From NCBI GenBank assembly GCA_905182995.1, contig CAJJDP010000042.1:488417-552416 (forward strand): a stretch of DNA of 64,000 bases, read 5' to 3'. The DNA comes from Paramecium octaurelia (taxonomy: Eukaryota; Ciliophora; Oligohymenophorea; Peniculida; Parameciidae). Shown piece after piece: positions 27,669-40,256 of the stretch. Position 1 is the stretch's first letter. Every line of letters begins with the position of its first letter. The notes under the pieces were generated by a model. That model searched no databases, was not told where the DNA came from, and saw nothing but the letters and a program-made list of their open reading frames with translations. A program made the translations under genes and the position numbers.

Positions 27669-28015
27669 TCCTTGCCGAGCTTTAATTGAACATGTGTTTA
27701 AATTTGATTGTTACAATTAATGCTTGAAACTAAGCAGGGTTATCTAGTAAATTATATATATTAGGGTTGTTGAGGTACTACTAACTAAATTTCAGTGTTA
27801 TTACAAATGACTGTCTTTTATTCTTAAATTCCGACACCCTTTCAATTTTTTATAATATTTGCTATTGATAAAAATTTCAATATTATTTAATTTCTATTTA
27901 AATGGTTTTAAACATATTCATGAAATAAGACTTCAAGAAAAGGGAATAATCCATTCTGATGAAAAAAGAAATACACTGAGGAATCATATTGTAATTGTTA
28001 AATGTAATATAATTT
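27669..28015. other. Intergenic, no feature seen
   Basis: AT-rich. A short stretch near 27727-27742 has a faint likeness to a 5S rRNA loop, but no fold or flanks support that. Confidence 0.4.
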
Positions 28016-29406
28016 TCATCTTTTTGAAGACTTCTTAAGTAAAGCTTTATTTTTATAATTATCTAATTGATCTTTCATAGAATCTGCATGTTTTTTTTCA
28101 CATTAATTCATCTTCTCTGTTGAATTTAGCTTAGTTGTTTCATTGAGTTATTTAATGTTAAATCCTTGATCTACATTATGTTCTGATGTTGAATCGACAA
28201 TACTAATATCGAATTCACTGTTGTCTGCTTCTTCTTGTTCTCTTTTTTCAAATTCGCTGAAATTAAGGTTAGAAGGAATATTATATTATTTAACATTCAA
28301 TTTCCTTTTTTTCGATAAATTCTTATTTTCATTAATTGTTTCCAAAATGGATATCATATCCTTAGTGCTATTTTTCTCGTTTTGAATTAGAATTTTATGC
28401 CATTACTATACTTATTAGAGAGAAGCAGCAGCCAAGAATACTTTATATTTTTCATCAGTTGTTTGGTCTCTGAGACGATTCCTGATTTATCTAACGCATT
28501 TTCTCATTTAACATTCTGTGTTCCATCTAGTAAAGACATAGGAGTGACTATTAAGATTTTCGTAGCGTTCCAATTTCTCAATGATGTTTAGAAAGAAGAT
28601 GTTTTGCTCTTCATTGATGCCTTTATTGATGAGATCATTAATTTTATTCTTGATTTCGTGGAGCTTCAGATCAATGATCTTGCTTATTGGTGTTCCTATT
28701 TTGGCAAGGTGATAAACCAAGGACTCCTTAGATAAGCCTAAGTCCATAAGATCATTAATGAAGGTTTAGTAAAATTCAATGTACAAATCCTGAGATAAGT
28801 TTGGATTGGTCGGTTTGTGAGGATTTAGAATTAGGTTCTACTCGTAGGTCAAAGGAAAATTGAATGCTCTAGCGATTTTCCTAATCAATTGGAGATCCTT
28901 ATCAGTTTTGTAAATGTCCACAAAGGAGAAGCAAAGTTCAGGAGTCAGGATGGAGGTGTTGTGATTCAGCAAATGCAAGTACAATCTTCGAAGAGTACTA
29001 ATGTAGGCTTCCAGATTATTGAGTTCAAATTGATCGTAGAGTTGGGGTAATTTGGTAATGCAGTCTTTGAGATACTAATGAAGAGCTGAGGGTAGGGATA
29101 TATAGGATTACCGTTCTTTGATTGCTATTATTGGATGTTGAGTGCTTTCTCTAGATCGAATAATGGGATTGCTTAAGAGACTCGATTATCCTTTTTTGTG
29201 GTTTCTTTGGTTTTGATGATTTCCCTGGTGGCTATGGTTGAGAGGTTGTAGACGTGGTCTTTGGAGAAGTGATGGATATAGAGGGTTGCTTGTTCTGGTT
29301 CAACAAAGGGGAATCTTATTTGACAGGCATAGCAGAAAATGAAACGCTGATCTTTGTTGACTTCAAATATGATTTTGAACAGTTGTTCGATGTTGGGTTT
29401 TTCCAT
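28016..29406 (-). CDS. Protein with an N-terminal zinc-finger-like motif
   Basis: About 450 aa. Near residues 25-50 the sequence FIFCYACQIRFPFVEPEQ is followed by a histidine cluster (IHHFSKDH), a C-x2-C...H-x4-H spacing like a C2H2 zinc finger. The rest is mostly helical and charged (DLKLHEIKNKINDLINKG), ending in an acidic then basic coiled tail (DQLDNYKNKALLKKSSKR-TGA). No enzyme motif or membrane segment. The start is the ATG giving MEKPNIEQLFKIIFEVNKDQ. Function unknown; nucleic-acid or protein binding is possible. Confidence 0.65.
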
Positions 29407-29586
29407 TGAAATACTAAATATGCGGATTGTCTTTGAATTATGTAATGATTTATTTGGATTTTATTACAAATATTAAATTGATAATTGTAGAGTGCATGCA
29501 GCGTGTATAATGTATGTAAATAAAATATTTATATAAAATGAGTGAATATAATTTAAACTAAATAAATAATATTTGAATTTGAATAA

Positions 29587-32500
29587 ATGAATTGGTAACA
29601 CCCATTCGTTGATGTCTTCAAGCAGTTCGGTGTATTTGAGATAGCACACACGCAATCTAAGGGATAGGTTTCAGTGGTTTAAGTAACTTCTCTCAATAGA
29701 TTATTAGGATAATTCAATTGGAAGAAAGATAATTAGATTGTTGGGAGCAATATCAGCAAACAATATGGTATAGATTCCAGATCCTTGTCAAGGAATCAAA
29801 CAACTCGGATTAACTGGTCGATATATTTACATTGAATTCATCCCAATTAAGGGTCGATATTTTACTATTCATTTCGATTTGCAAATTAAAGACAGAGATC
29901 CTTTGATCAAACTAACAGTCTCGAACATGTATGATGTTCACAAAGTATTTCATCAATCTAACCAATAGGTTTAACAATCACAACTATTGATTCCATACCC
30001 TAAAAATGCTCCCAACAAATGGACCATCCTCATTTTGGATGTTGAATACTTCTTGGGTAATTTTGGATTACTACCAAGCAGTTTGTATAAGTCCTTTAAA
30101 GGAATTCACTCATTAAAGTCATTTCAAATTTGCAGTTCCATGAACATCAGAGGCATTTACACAAGTGATAATCTCTATGATTGGGATACTATGCCCAAAT
30201 AGATGCTCTTTAAATTGGCCAAAGGATAAAAATGGACAGAGGAATATCAAATTGCATATTGGCCTGCCTTAGATGTCCAACCTCATGTCTTCAAACAACC
30301 CCTAGTGGAAGTGACTACTGATATTCTGGAGAACCTCTAGAAAATACAGGAAAATAAGGAGAAGTACAAATAGGAAACTCAAAAGTCTTTCAAGCAAGGT
30401 TAAATTCAACACAACACTTAATAAATTGAGGAGTTGGTTAAAAGGAGACCAGGAGATTAGAATGTGGCTTAGAGTAAGTCTGTAGATGCACAAGATCATC
30501 CTCTTTAGCCATATCCAATTCAATAATTAGAGAAGATAATAGGGTTTACTGTCAATTCATGTCCTGACATTAAATGGGGTAGACAAACTGATACGCAAAA
30601 ATAGATAACATATGCAGCTGGATAGTTGTTGATTCAAAGCAATATTTAAGATGGTAAGTAGAAGTTTTTTATGGGACATTCTAAAGCAATTTCATGTTTG
30701 GATGTCAGCAAAGATGGAGAATGGTTAGTGAGTGGACAGAGTGAAAAGAATGCAATCATTAGAATATGGAAGAATAATTGCGATTGTTTGAGTGCATTTG
30801 CTACTCCATATTCTTAATTGAATTATCTATCATTTAGTTAAGATCGAAAAATGCTAGTAACTGTTGGACAAGATGAACACAATAGAGAAATTATAATAGT
30901 TTGGGGTTTAGAGAAAATAGAAACTAATAGAAAACCTATTTTATTTGCAAAATAAACGAGTTCATGTAATATCTTGGCAATCAAATTTTCACCTGTGGAT
31001 AATAATAAAATACTGTCTTGTGGTCATGAGAATATTAGATTTTGGAGAATCAAAGAAGAACATCTTCCTGGAGCTAGTGTTGTGTTAAATCATCATGCAA
31101 GAAATACTACATTTACTAACTTTGATTTTGAATTCAATTATGAAGATCAAAATGTTAGTAACATTTATTTTGGATCTAAGAATGGGTATCTATTTTAAGT
31201 TGCTTATCAATCTCAGAAATTAATGCAGGTGTATAAAGTACATAATGATGCAGTCACAGCAGTATGTTTATCTGCTGGATTCTGTATTACTGGTAGTTTA
31301 GATTAATACCTTAGAGTTTGGCCCTTAGATTTCAATGAGTTTTACATTGAAGCCAAACATGAAGGCATAATTACTTCATTGGACATATCAATTGATGGTC
31401 TACAAGTGGCATGTGGAACTTCAACAGGAGGATTAGGCATCTTAGATATCAGCAGTCATCATTACAAGACTGTTATAAGATCACACACAAATGTGATCAA
31501 TTAGATTTAGGTGCATCCGTATTCAAAGTTATTAATCACATTATCAGAGGATTGCACAATTAGGTTGTGGGACATTGAGAAATCTGACTAGGTTTACGAA
31601 TTCACATTCCCACAAGACGATAAATGTGTTTGTTTATCATCATCTCCAATTGGAATGTATTTTGCAGCTGGATTCAAGTCTGGAATACATAGAATATTTG
31701 ATATTGAGCAGACATCAATTCTTGTTGAGGGCAAGTATCATGATTTAGAGATCAAAAGCATTCAATATAGTCCTAATGGATAGTAATTAGTTATTGCAGA
31801 TGCCAAGTCAATCTATAAACTTTATGATGTCAGTAGAGATTATCAGCCTATCAAAACCATTCAACATTCAATATAATCTCAAAATGTATGTGGACAATTT
31901 TCAAAGGATTCTGCTATTTTATCAATCATTGAGAATTCTACCAATATTGAATTGTGGGATACTTTGTCATTATAACAAATTTTAAAGATTTAGACAAGGT
32001 TCAACTTGAAAATATTGAAGTGGGCAGAGAACAATGTAGAATTATTGTGTGGAACTACAGATGGGAGAATAATTATTTATGGAATTGAAAGAGTTAATGA
32101 CACGATCACAGCATACTATTTGAGAGAATAGACATTTATGCATAAGTAATCATTAAATGATTTTGTTGTCTCGCCAAATATGAAATATCTGTTCTCTGTA
32201 GGTGCTGAATAGTATTTGAAGGTTTGGGATTATGAATTTTAAATTAAGGGACCAGGATCTTGTTAGGTTTTCATTGGTCATTCCTCATAAATAAATTCTA
32301 TTGATTGTGCTGATAATGGCAGTACCATCATTACAGCAGGTGGGAAAGAAGGAATCTTTGTTTGGAAGTTCCTAGGATACACAGGTAAGAATGAAAGATT
32401 GATTAGAATGGAATAAGAGTAATTAGTTTAATAATGTACCAAAATTGATATGCAACCAGATCAATTTGATTAACAGGAGTAACAATAAGAAGAATAAAAT

Positions 32501-35123
32501 GAAAAGTTGGATGATTACTATGATCTCTAAGAAAACAATGAGAATGTTTAACCGAATAAGGATGCTCATTTGCATACATTTTAATAAAGCTAATTAGTGG
32601 AAATGTTTAGTTTGGTTAGACAAATACCATAGAAGGAGGAATAAGAGGAAGAATAAGGGTTGGCAAACAAAAATGTCAACACCCCATTTAAACCTGATCA
32701 CTTCAAACCATCCAGACTATAATAAGAGTTTAAGCCGATCACATTTGAATTTGAAAGATAAATATTAAATAAGAGAAGATCAAGAAGTTAAATCAAAAAA
32801 TAATAAAACAGATAACATTAATCCACCTAATTGCCCTTCAGACAATACATTTTACCACAAATTAAAGGGTAACCACAACAACCTACTTTATCTTGCAAGT
32901 ACATGGTTGGCTACAATACAAAGACACATGATAATATCATTTGGTGTTAATCTTATGGTTGGTATGCCTATACATCCTAAAATTACATAATCTTTGAAAA
33001 ATTATAGTAAGATAGAGAATAATAAATTTTGAGTTTCAATGCCACAGTTAGTGTCATCTATCTTGACAAAACTGAGAAACACTTAATTGTTGGTCTTGCA
33101 CAAAAAGTATAGGATGCTGCCCCAATATATGTTTATGAAATCTAAAATAATGCTAGTCAATTGGGATTCAAATAAATTGCTTAAATGAATTTCCATACTC
33201 AAGGAGTTCATCAAATTCTATTGACTGAAGATGAAAAGTACCTCATTTCTGTAGGTAATGGAAAAGAGTGCACAGTTGTAATTTGGGATTTCTCAACCAA
33301 AAAATTAATTACTTCTTCTTATACTTTGGATAGAATTAATGATATCAAATTGTCAAAATATTCATTTTCTAAAGAAAGAATAATTGAATTTGCAACAGTT
33401 GGTAGAGATCAAATATATTTATGGGCTTTCACAAAGGATCATAAATTAGAATATTTTGATGTTTTCATTCCTAAGAATGTCAACACTAATGAACTTGAAG
33501 AAATAACTACGTTTGATTATATAGTTTACGAGGGTAGTAGAAATAAATAAACGTCGTAATCGTTAAACTTATCAGAGAGAGTATCTTTTGATAATAGTTA
33601 ATAATCATAAACTGTGAAAACTGAAGAGATTCTTTTGGAAGAAGGCTCTAAGAATTAAATGTCATTTCCTTAATTATAATAAGAACCAACACAAGAATCA
33701 ATGAAATAACAATAGTAATAATAATAATAAAATAAAAATTAAATTACTTAATTACTAATCTTGGGATTAAAGTCAGGGGAAATTGTGATTATGAAGTATG
33801 GAGAATTTAAATCTATCTACAGAAAATAAATTACCAATGCTGAAATCACTTATCTTAAAGTGAGTCAAGCAGCAGGTAAGATTATTTTAGGTAGTGCAGA
33901 ACATTCCTTTTTTATAATGGATATTAAATCAGTTTAAAATTTGTAATCATTCCTAGATTCTGGGTTTGCCTTTTAGAGAATCCAATTACCTGCCATGGTT
34001 TCATCTTACGTGTTGGATCCCTTTTACACCTAAGGAATCTTCGGATTGGCTAATGGCAATATTTATCTGATATCTTTTACGACCAAATAATACTTCCTTT
34101 TGAATGCTTCAAATGGCGATTAAAGTGAAATTGAGATTAAGTTATGCAAATTGGTTGAAGATAACATTTTAGTCACAACCTTTAATCAAGGCATAGTTAA
34201 GTTATGGAGAATGGACACGGCTGAATTGCTTGTTGAATATTAATGGGAAAAGGAAATAGTTGAATTTTTCTATGATGCTTAAATCAAATAGATTGTATTT
34301 ATATAGGAATTCGGTCAAATAAAGACTATCCATGTTGATAGATTGGATATCTATGATTAATACTATCATATAGGAAAAGGAGGACCTGATAAGATAATTT
34401 CCTGCGTTTTTGGAATCTTTGACTCAATTCCAGGAAAATTCGTTTTGGATGAGAGTGGTCAGCTCTTCTTTTTAGAACATCTCTATAAGAATCAAGAATA
34501 TATCATCAGATACATCAAAGCGTTAGAATTACCAAATGTTTGCTAATTGGTAGAACAATGTGAAAAGAGAGTAATTTTTGCAATAGAACAAGACACTGGT
34601 GTAGTTTCAACATTGTAGATAGATTACAACTCAACCAGATAATATCCATTTGCATTTACTCTATTTGATTAGGTGAATTTCCTAGCGAATCCACATGGCA
34701 ATTTAGACACTGAACAATCACAAAAAGATACTTAGGCACTTTACTCTTCGGTTGATGCTTAGACTTAAATTACACCTGCACAAGGATTTGATAATGTTTA
34801 TTTTGCTATTCTCAACACACTACAATATCTTTATGGTAGAAATTACAATAAGAAGCAGATCATCTTACTAGTCAATCTAAGTGATTTCCCTTTGTATTTA
34901 TCATTGGATAACAATCTCAAAGTTTATGTTGTCACTCAAAGTATTTAATATTATTGATTTAGGTGGCTCCATCGAAGTGGTTTTACCTAATGATGCTTCG
35001 AATCAAAATTAGATTCAAATCAGTTAATTAAATAGTTAAATTGATCATATTATTTGTCAGAAAAGAAAATCCAATTTTGTTATCACAAACAAAACTATCA
35101 TGAATTTTTATTAATATATCTGA
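29587..35123 (+). CDS. WDR90: WDR90/POC16-like centriole and basal-body protein
   Basis: Large protein of about 1,800 aa. The N-terminal 220 residues form a CFAP20/DUF667-type domain: QHPFVDVFKQFGVFEIAHT, LTGRYIYIEFIPIKGRYFTI, NKWTILILDV, and FQICSSMNIRGIYTSDNLYD. This matches the start of WDR90 (WQHPF...GLTGRYLY...CASLLVRNLYTSD). Several blocks of WD40 repeats then extend almost to the end (for example GHSKAISCLDVSKDGEWLVS, VWPLDFNEFYIEAKHEG, VTAVCLSAGFCITGS, IGHSSQQINSIDCADNG). Animal and algal WDR90/POC16 sit on the centriole inner scaffold, so a basal-body role is likely. A 25-nt intron near the start and a 22-nt intron near the end (GTATTTAAT...GATTTAG) restore frame. Confidence 0.9.
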
Positions 35124-35149
35124 ATTGTTATAATATTAATTTATTTATC

Positions 35150-36200
35150 ATGTAATCACACAAATTCTAAAATAAATAATTAACATTGTTAGACTTAGTT
35201 CTAAAGAATGAAGATGATCGATACAGAATAAAATCATCCACAAATTCAAGTAGATATGATAGAGAAGATACCCATCATTTACAATATAATTAATTAGGTA
35301 TTTCCTTATATTATGATGCCAATATTACCGGTAATGAATAATTTGTTAGCAATCATTTGTTTCGTTCAATTCTCAAAAATATCGAAGAAAAACTTTTAGA
35401 ACTTGAAACTAGAATTGATAACAAAGACCACCTCACTAAATTCACATTTCAAATTGATCAACTCAAACATCAATCAAATCGCAATCCATTTCTTAAAGAT
35501 GACAACACATGGCAAGAATACAGACGGCAAGACAGTCAAATTTCAGAAATGATGGATGATCAGTCTGTTAAAGACAATGGAGTCAAATTTCAAAAGGCGA
35601 GTAGATCAAGATCAACTTGCACTAATAATTATGATGAGTAACTAGATTAATCTAACAATAATACTTCAAATCTAAAATCAAGAAAAAATAAGATCACCGA
35701 AGAATCTACTTTCTCTAAGTTAAACCTTTTTGAAAAGAAACTTTCGTAATTTTAAGATTAATTCTAAAAATAATTATAAAAAGAAGAAATCTCATTTAAA
35801 AAATTAGAATAACAAGTGTAAACTGCCTTAAAGGAAGCTGAAATGAGATTGCTTCAAAATACGAAATCGATGGATAAGTATACCGAAAGTTTAAATAATT
35901 ATAGCGAATATCATAAGGAATTCTTAACTAAGTTATCCTAACTGACAGCTTAGATAAAGTATGAATCCTATCTATCATAGCAATCATTAATAGGAAATCA
36001 ATCGATTGTCGGATGATTAAAAAATACCTTTCATTTAGTTAGAATCAACTATTGCAGCAATGAATAAACTTCAAAATATCCACAATGATTAGATACTTTC
36101 AATAAAGGAATCGTACACTTACTTGGAAGCAGATATACTTGCAATAATGAAAAATTACAAAGATCTGATACTTGATAAATAAAATAAAAGTAACAGGTGA
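35150..36200 (+). CDS. Coiled-coil protein
   Basis: About 340 aa, hydrophilic. Coiled-coil segments at LFRSILKNIEEKLLELETRI, KLNLFEKKLSQFQDQFQKQL, and QVQTALKEAEMRLLQNTKSM. A 31-nt intron (GTCGGATG...CATTTAG) removes an in-frame TGA and extends the helix (NKLQNIHNDQILSIKESYTY). It starts 27 bp after WDR90 on the same strand. Its make-up resembles ciliate cytoskeletal or basal-body proteins, but no specific family was identified. Confidence 0.75.
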
Positions 36201-36270
36201 CGATTGTATTTGAATATGATTACTTTATTAACTATATTAAATAGATTTGAATATAAAAATCAAAAGTAAA

Positions 36271-37376
36271 TCATTTGATATGCTCTGGGTTTTAGATGGG
36301 AAGTTCAGAATGTACTTTCTTTGATATCATTTGATCCATAAATTATAGAAGTTATTATTTTTTTCGTTAATGGTTTTCCAAAGCAACATTTAATGTTTAT
36401 TGATTCATCCTAACTCCATTATCATTGACCTTTGCTTGTTCTCTATCTAAAATGTACCAAGTAAACTAATAATTAGATTATTTTATTACATTAGAAATAT
36501 ATTCAATCAAATTGCAAGTAACTACAATCATGATTCCAATTAGTATCAGACAAGCAATAATCACTCCTGCAATATATTCCACATGATATCTGAATTGCAT
36601 TCTATTTAGGATGGATAGTATGATCAAAGTTGTAATCAGAATAAGCATAGACAAATTTATCGATAAGTACATTAGGACCTTTCTATGTTTAAGTGGATCC
36701 TTAAATGCCTTAGTGAAATCGATATCTTTGTAAGACTTTATAACAAAGTTGAAATGACAATTTTCACATTATAATGGTTTTGTTATTTTATTGAATTAAT
36801 TGTCTATGTATTTTTCACAGAACTCCTTTTATTCACATTATTAATGGTTGTGTTGTTTGGATCTACATAGACAAGGTCTGATGAAGTTAGAAAATTAATC
36901 AGCCTGTCCACAAATCCCACAATATTTTTCCTCTTGTATTTGTTCTTTGATTGAAGATGAGCTCTGTTTTCTGGTGTTTATTTTGTTAGAAATAGATAAG
37001 CGAGAACTCTTGCCTTGCTTTGATTACTTCTAGATAGTTGATTGATTGTATGAATCTTCTTGACTGACAAATGTGAATTGGTTTTCGAATTCCTTCTAAC
37101 CTTGTCTGGGTTTGAGTGGTGACAAGTTGCTTATACAACTTGTATTGTTGGTTGAGTCTTGATTGTTTCTATCCGTGTTCTCTGAGAATACACCTTCCAC
37201 CAATTAATGTATCTTCTTATTTTATCTATTAGAATTAATATAACATAATACTCTTTTAATTTAGAGATTGATTAATCAAGATGGGATTAGTTTGTGCGTA
37301 TAAGATCTGAATTCAAAGTGTTGACGTTGCTATTTATTCTAAAGCTCAAAATCTTTGGACTTGTTTCGGTCTCCAT
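36271..37376 (-). CDS. RING-CH (MARCH-like) membrane E3 ubiquitin ligase
   Basis: Probable membrane-bound ubiquitin ligase. The zinc domain reads KYCGICGQADQFSNFIRPCL, then C-x-C, HNHQQC, and later LQCENCHFNF, giving the C4-H-C3 order of RING-CH domains. Two hydrophobic helices follow in one loop (LSINLSMLILITTLIILSIL and YIAGVIIACLILIGIMIVVT), the layout of MARCH proteins. The N-terminal 150 residues are Ser/Thr-rich. The C-terminal tail is polar and Gln-rich. Introns in the N-terminal part restore frame. A second RING-CH protein of different architecture lies at 46402. Confidence 0.85.
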
Positions 37377-37513
37377 AATCCTTTATTATTGAGAAATTAT
37401 TATTTTTTGCGCAAAATATAAAAGATTTATGAATACCCAAGTAACAATTTACCAAATTTCACTCTGAAATAAAACCAAAAAAATGTTATTATATAATAAT
37501 TAACAATTAATAA

Positions 37514-38570
37514 ATGCAAATTAATAAGCAAAAATAAGAGTATTAAGAAAAATACAATTCTTTTCGTAATCATCCTGCCTTTAACAGACTAAGCAGTTAC
37601 ATTCTCAAATCCATAATCGATTGTGTCAATACCTAATCATTTATCAAAAATTAAAGTGTTTACATCGAAAATGAGTTAATGACTAATGTATACATTGTGA
37701 AATCTGGAGAGTTTAAAGTAAACCAATAAATTAATACATAGAGATGAGTAAAAGGATCTTGTACTAAAATTCTGTATTGTATAATCAAAAGAGATGGAAA
37801 CAATTTGAGATTTGTTTATTGGAAAAAGGTGAAACTTTTGGAATAGAACATCAAGATGAGGAACCAAAAGGATGTTATAAATACTCAGTGACTTGTCATT
37901 CATATGAGGGATCACTGTATTCACTAAAGCTAGATTAGATTTCTTAGGTTTTATAAGATAATCACATCAAAGTATCTGTAGATAATCTCTTTTAATATCA
38001 ATAACAATTAAGTAAGAATAGGCTTTACATCAATCGAGAATAATAAATTAATCAATTGTATTCAAACATTACTCAGTCCTTAAAACACAGAGAAATTAGA
38101 TCATTTTCAAATGCCAATAACGAGAATCTGAAAATTAGATCGCAATCTAATGTTAACAATGAGGTTGTTAACAACAATAATAGATTTTAAAATAGATCTA
38201 TCAGTTATGACATCTCGTATTGTGATAAAATATAATCGTTGATTAACTACTAGAAATAAATAATCAATAATCCAAGAAGGATTATCAAGACTGAAATTTT
38301 GGAGGATGACAATTATGTAAACTAATCGGTCAACAATCACATTAGAGCATTTAAACCATTTATCAGTAATTTTGCTTCGGGAAGAAATCTAACCAAACGA
38401 ACTCAGCTATCTTCTTAGGATAAAATAGAAGAATCAACTCAAAATGAAAAGATCTTCAAATTGAAGGTACTCCTCAAATTGGGATGCAGACCGAAAAATA
38501 AACTACAAATCAGATTGCATTAAATTCATAGTCAACATCTATCCAAAATGTTCCCATTCCATCCTAAATG
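37514..38570 (+). CDS. Cyclic-nucleotide-binding-domain protein (no channel)
   Basis: The N-terminal part looks like a cNBD: SYILKSIIDCVNTQSFIKNQ, NELMTNVYIVKSGEFKV, then FEICLLEKGETFGIEHQDEE and a YSVTCHSYEGSLYSLKLD strand. These match the beta-roll and the phosphate-binding-cassette region, although the classical Arg of that cassette is not evident. No transmembrane segment or kinase domain, so it is neither a channel nor an ordinary PKA subunit. The rest is Asn/Ser-rich. One intron inside the cNBD is needed to keep frame (possibly ending GAG). The 3' end is uncertain: a 23-nt intron near 38467 would lead to a different, Ser/Gln-rich tail. Confidence 0.65.
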
Positions 38571-38622
38571 ATTGATTAATAATAAGCTTCTTTTTACAAT
38601 ATTAATTTCTAATTATTTACTA

Positions 38623-40205
38623 ATGTCAAAATAATAGCAATAGCAACTCTCTTATATATGCAAAGATTCACAAAACCAAAAGGGTCAAGGTCAATCTTAT
38701 CGAAGAGTATATATGAATGATCTTATCATTAGATGAATAACAATCAAAACAACTTCGATGATAAAAATGGTTAGAATCAAAAAAAATAAAATAAATACAA
38801 TAGAAGAAACAATTCATAAGAAAAACAATAGAATTGGCAGAATCCCTAATCTTAATCTGTTATAGGTACCTATTCAAGTAATTTTATCAAGCAAGAGCTC
38901 AAATTAATCAACCCTTGAATAAAATTTATGATTCTTAGACACTAATTTCTGCATTTCAAGAAAATCTTTAACCTCCTAAAGAATTTGAAGAATTCATAGA
39001 AAACATTCCCCATTTATTTTCTAAAGTTTCTTAGAAACCTTTAATTTCGTCTTAAACATTATTCATCCAAAGTGATGATGATGAACCACAATGGATGCAA
39101 TCTAATGACAATTTCTAGATCTTAGATATCGAAAATGAAATCGAAAAAAAGAGAATAGAATATTAAAAATAGCATGGAACATATGAGAAAAAGCAAGAGT
39201 AAAAATCCAAAAAGCAAAATGAAGTCATTTAAGAAGAAATATCAGAACTTTAATAGGCCAAAGAAAAGTATCGATAATTGAGAGAATAAGAGGAAAAACA
39301 ATTGTAAGTCGCCAATGAAACCAAAGCAAAATTATAAGAATTATTTAGCTACTCAGAATTGGAACAACCCAAGAGTGCGAATCCCTCCATTAATTCATAG
39401 GTGCTATCAGTAGAAGAAGTTGAAAAATAAGTATTAGCTTCTACCAATAATAAATATAAAGATATCATCAAAGTTGAACAACCTCAACAAAAGCCAGAGA
39501 ATTATTTTAGTAATTTCAATAACAATGAAACCGATGACTTTTTTGAATAATTGGAAGAAATGGGAATACATATTCAAAGAAAATAACAAGTACCTTTATA
39601 ACCTACTGTCAAAATTTCAAGGGACAAAATTAAAACCACTCCATTTTCACTACAAGCCTAATTACATTCAAGATCTGCAAAAGAATCTTTGTGGTATTAT
39701 ATTGACGATTTTGGAAAAGTACAAATAATTATCATTTTAGATATAAGGAGCATTTACAACTGAAAATATGGATCAATGGTTTTAGCACAAATACTTGAAA
39801 GCCAAGTTAAATATCTCTTGGGAAGTCCCTGGAAAGTGGATTACTTTAGAATAATATTTAATTAATTTAGATCAAATTGAAAAAAAACTATTAGATCCAA
39901 AAGGTGCTATGGATCCACTAACACTAAAAACTAATATAAATAATATTAATAATATTCAATTAAATAATCTATAGCAATTGCAATAAATGAATGCATTTAA
40001 TATCAATAGCTTTCAAAATCAATAGATGAATGCCTATTAATATTAAGTTAATAATAATTAATATCAGCCATATCAAACTCAACAAATGAATAACTTAAAA
40101 AACAATGTAAATAAAAAAAAAAATAATAATGCAAACAATAATAATGGTAAAGCGCAATAATATAATAAATATGATTATCAAAAAAATAATTAATCATTAT
40201 ATTGA
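38623..40205 (+). CDS. GYF-domain protein
   Basis: About 500 aa. Near residue 345 the sequence SLWYYIDDFGKIQGAFTTEN followed by MDQWFQHKYLK is a GYF domain, which binds proline-rich peptides (W-x-Y-x-D...G-x-x-QG-x-F...M-x-x-W). Before it lies a long charged coiled coil (IENEIEKKRIEYQKQHGTYE and onward), and the C-terminus is Asn/Gln-rich low complexity. The N-terminus (MSKQQQQQLSYICKDSQNQK) is Gln-rich. Introns (including 26 nt starting GTACCTATTC and 22 nt starting GTACAAATAA) restore frame. GYF proteins such as GIGYF/Smy2 act in translational repression or mRNA decay; that role is inferred. Confidence 0.82.
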
Positions 40206-40256
40206 TTTAAATTTGAGAATTATATTATAAATTATTGATAATAATTATATGATAAA

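Noticed and set aside
27720-27760. Faint likeness to a 5S rRNA segment (AAACTAAGCAGGG)
   Set aside because: Flanking stems, the internal promoter and the expected length are absent.
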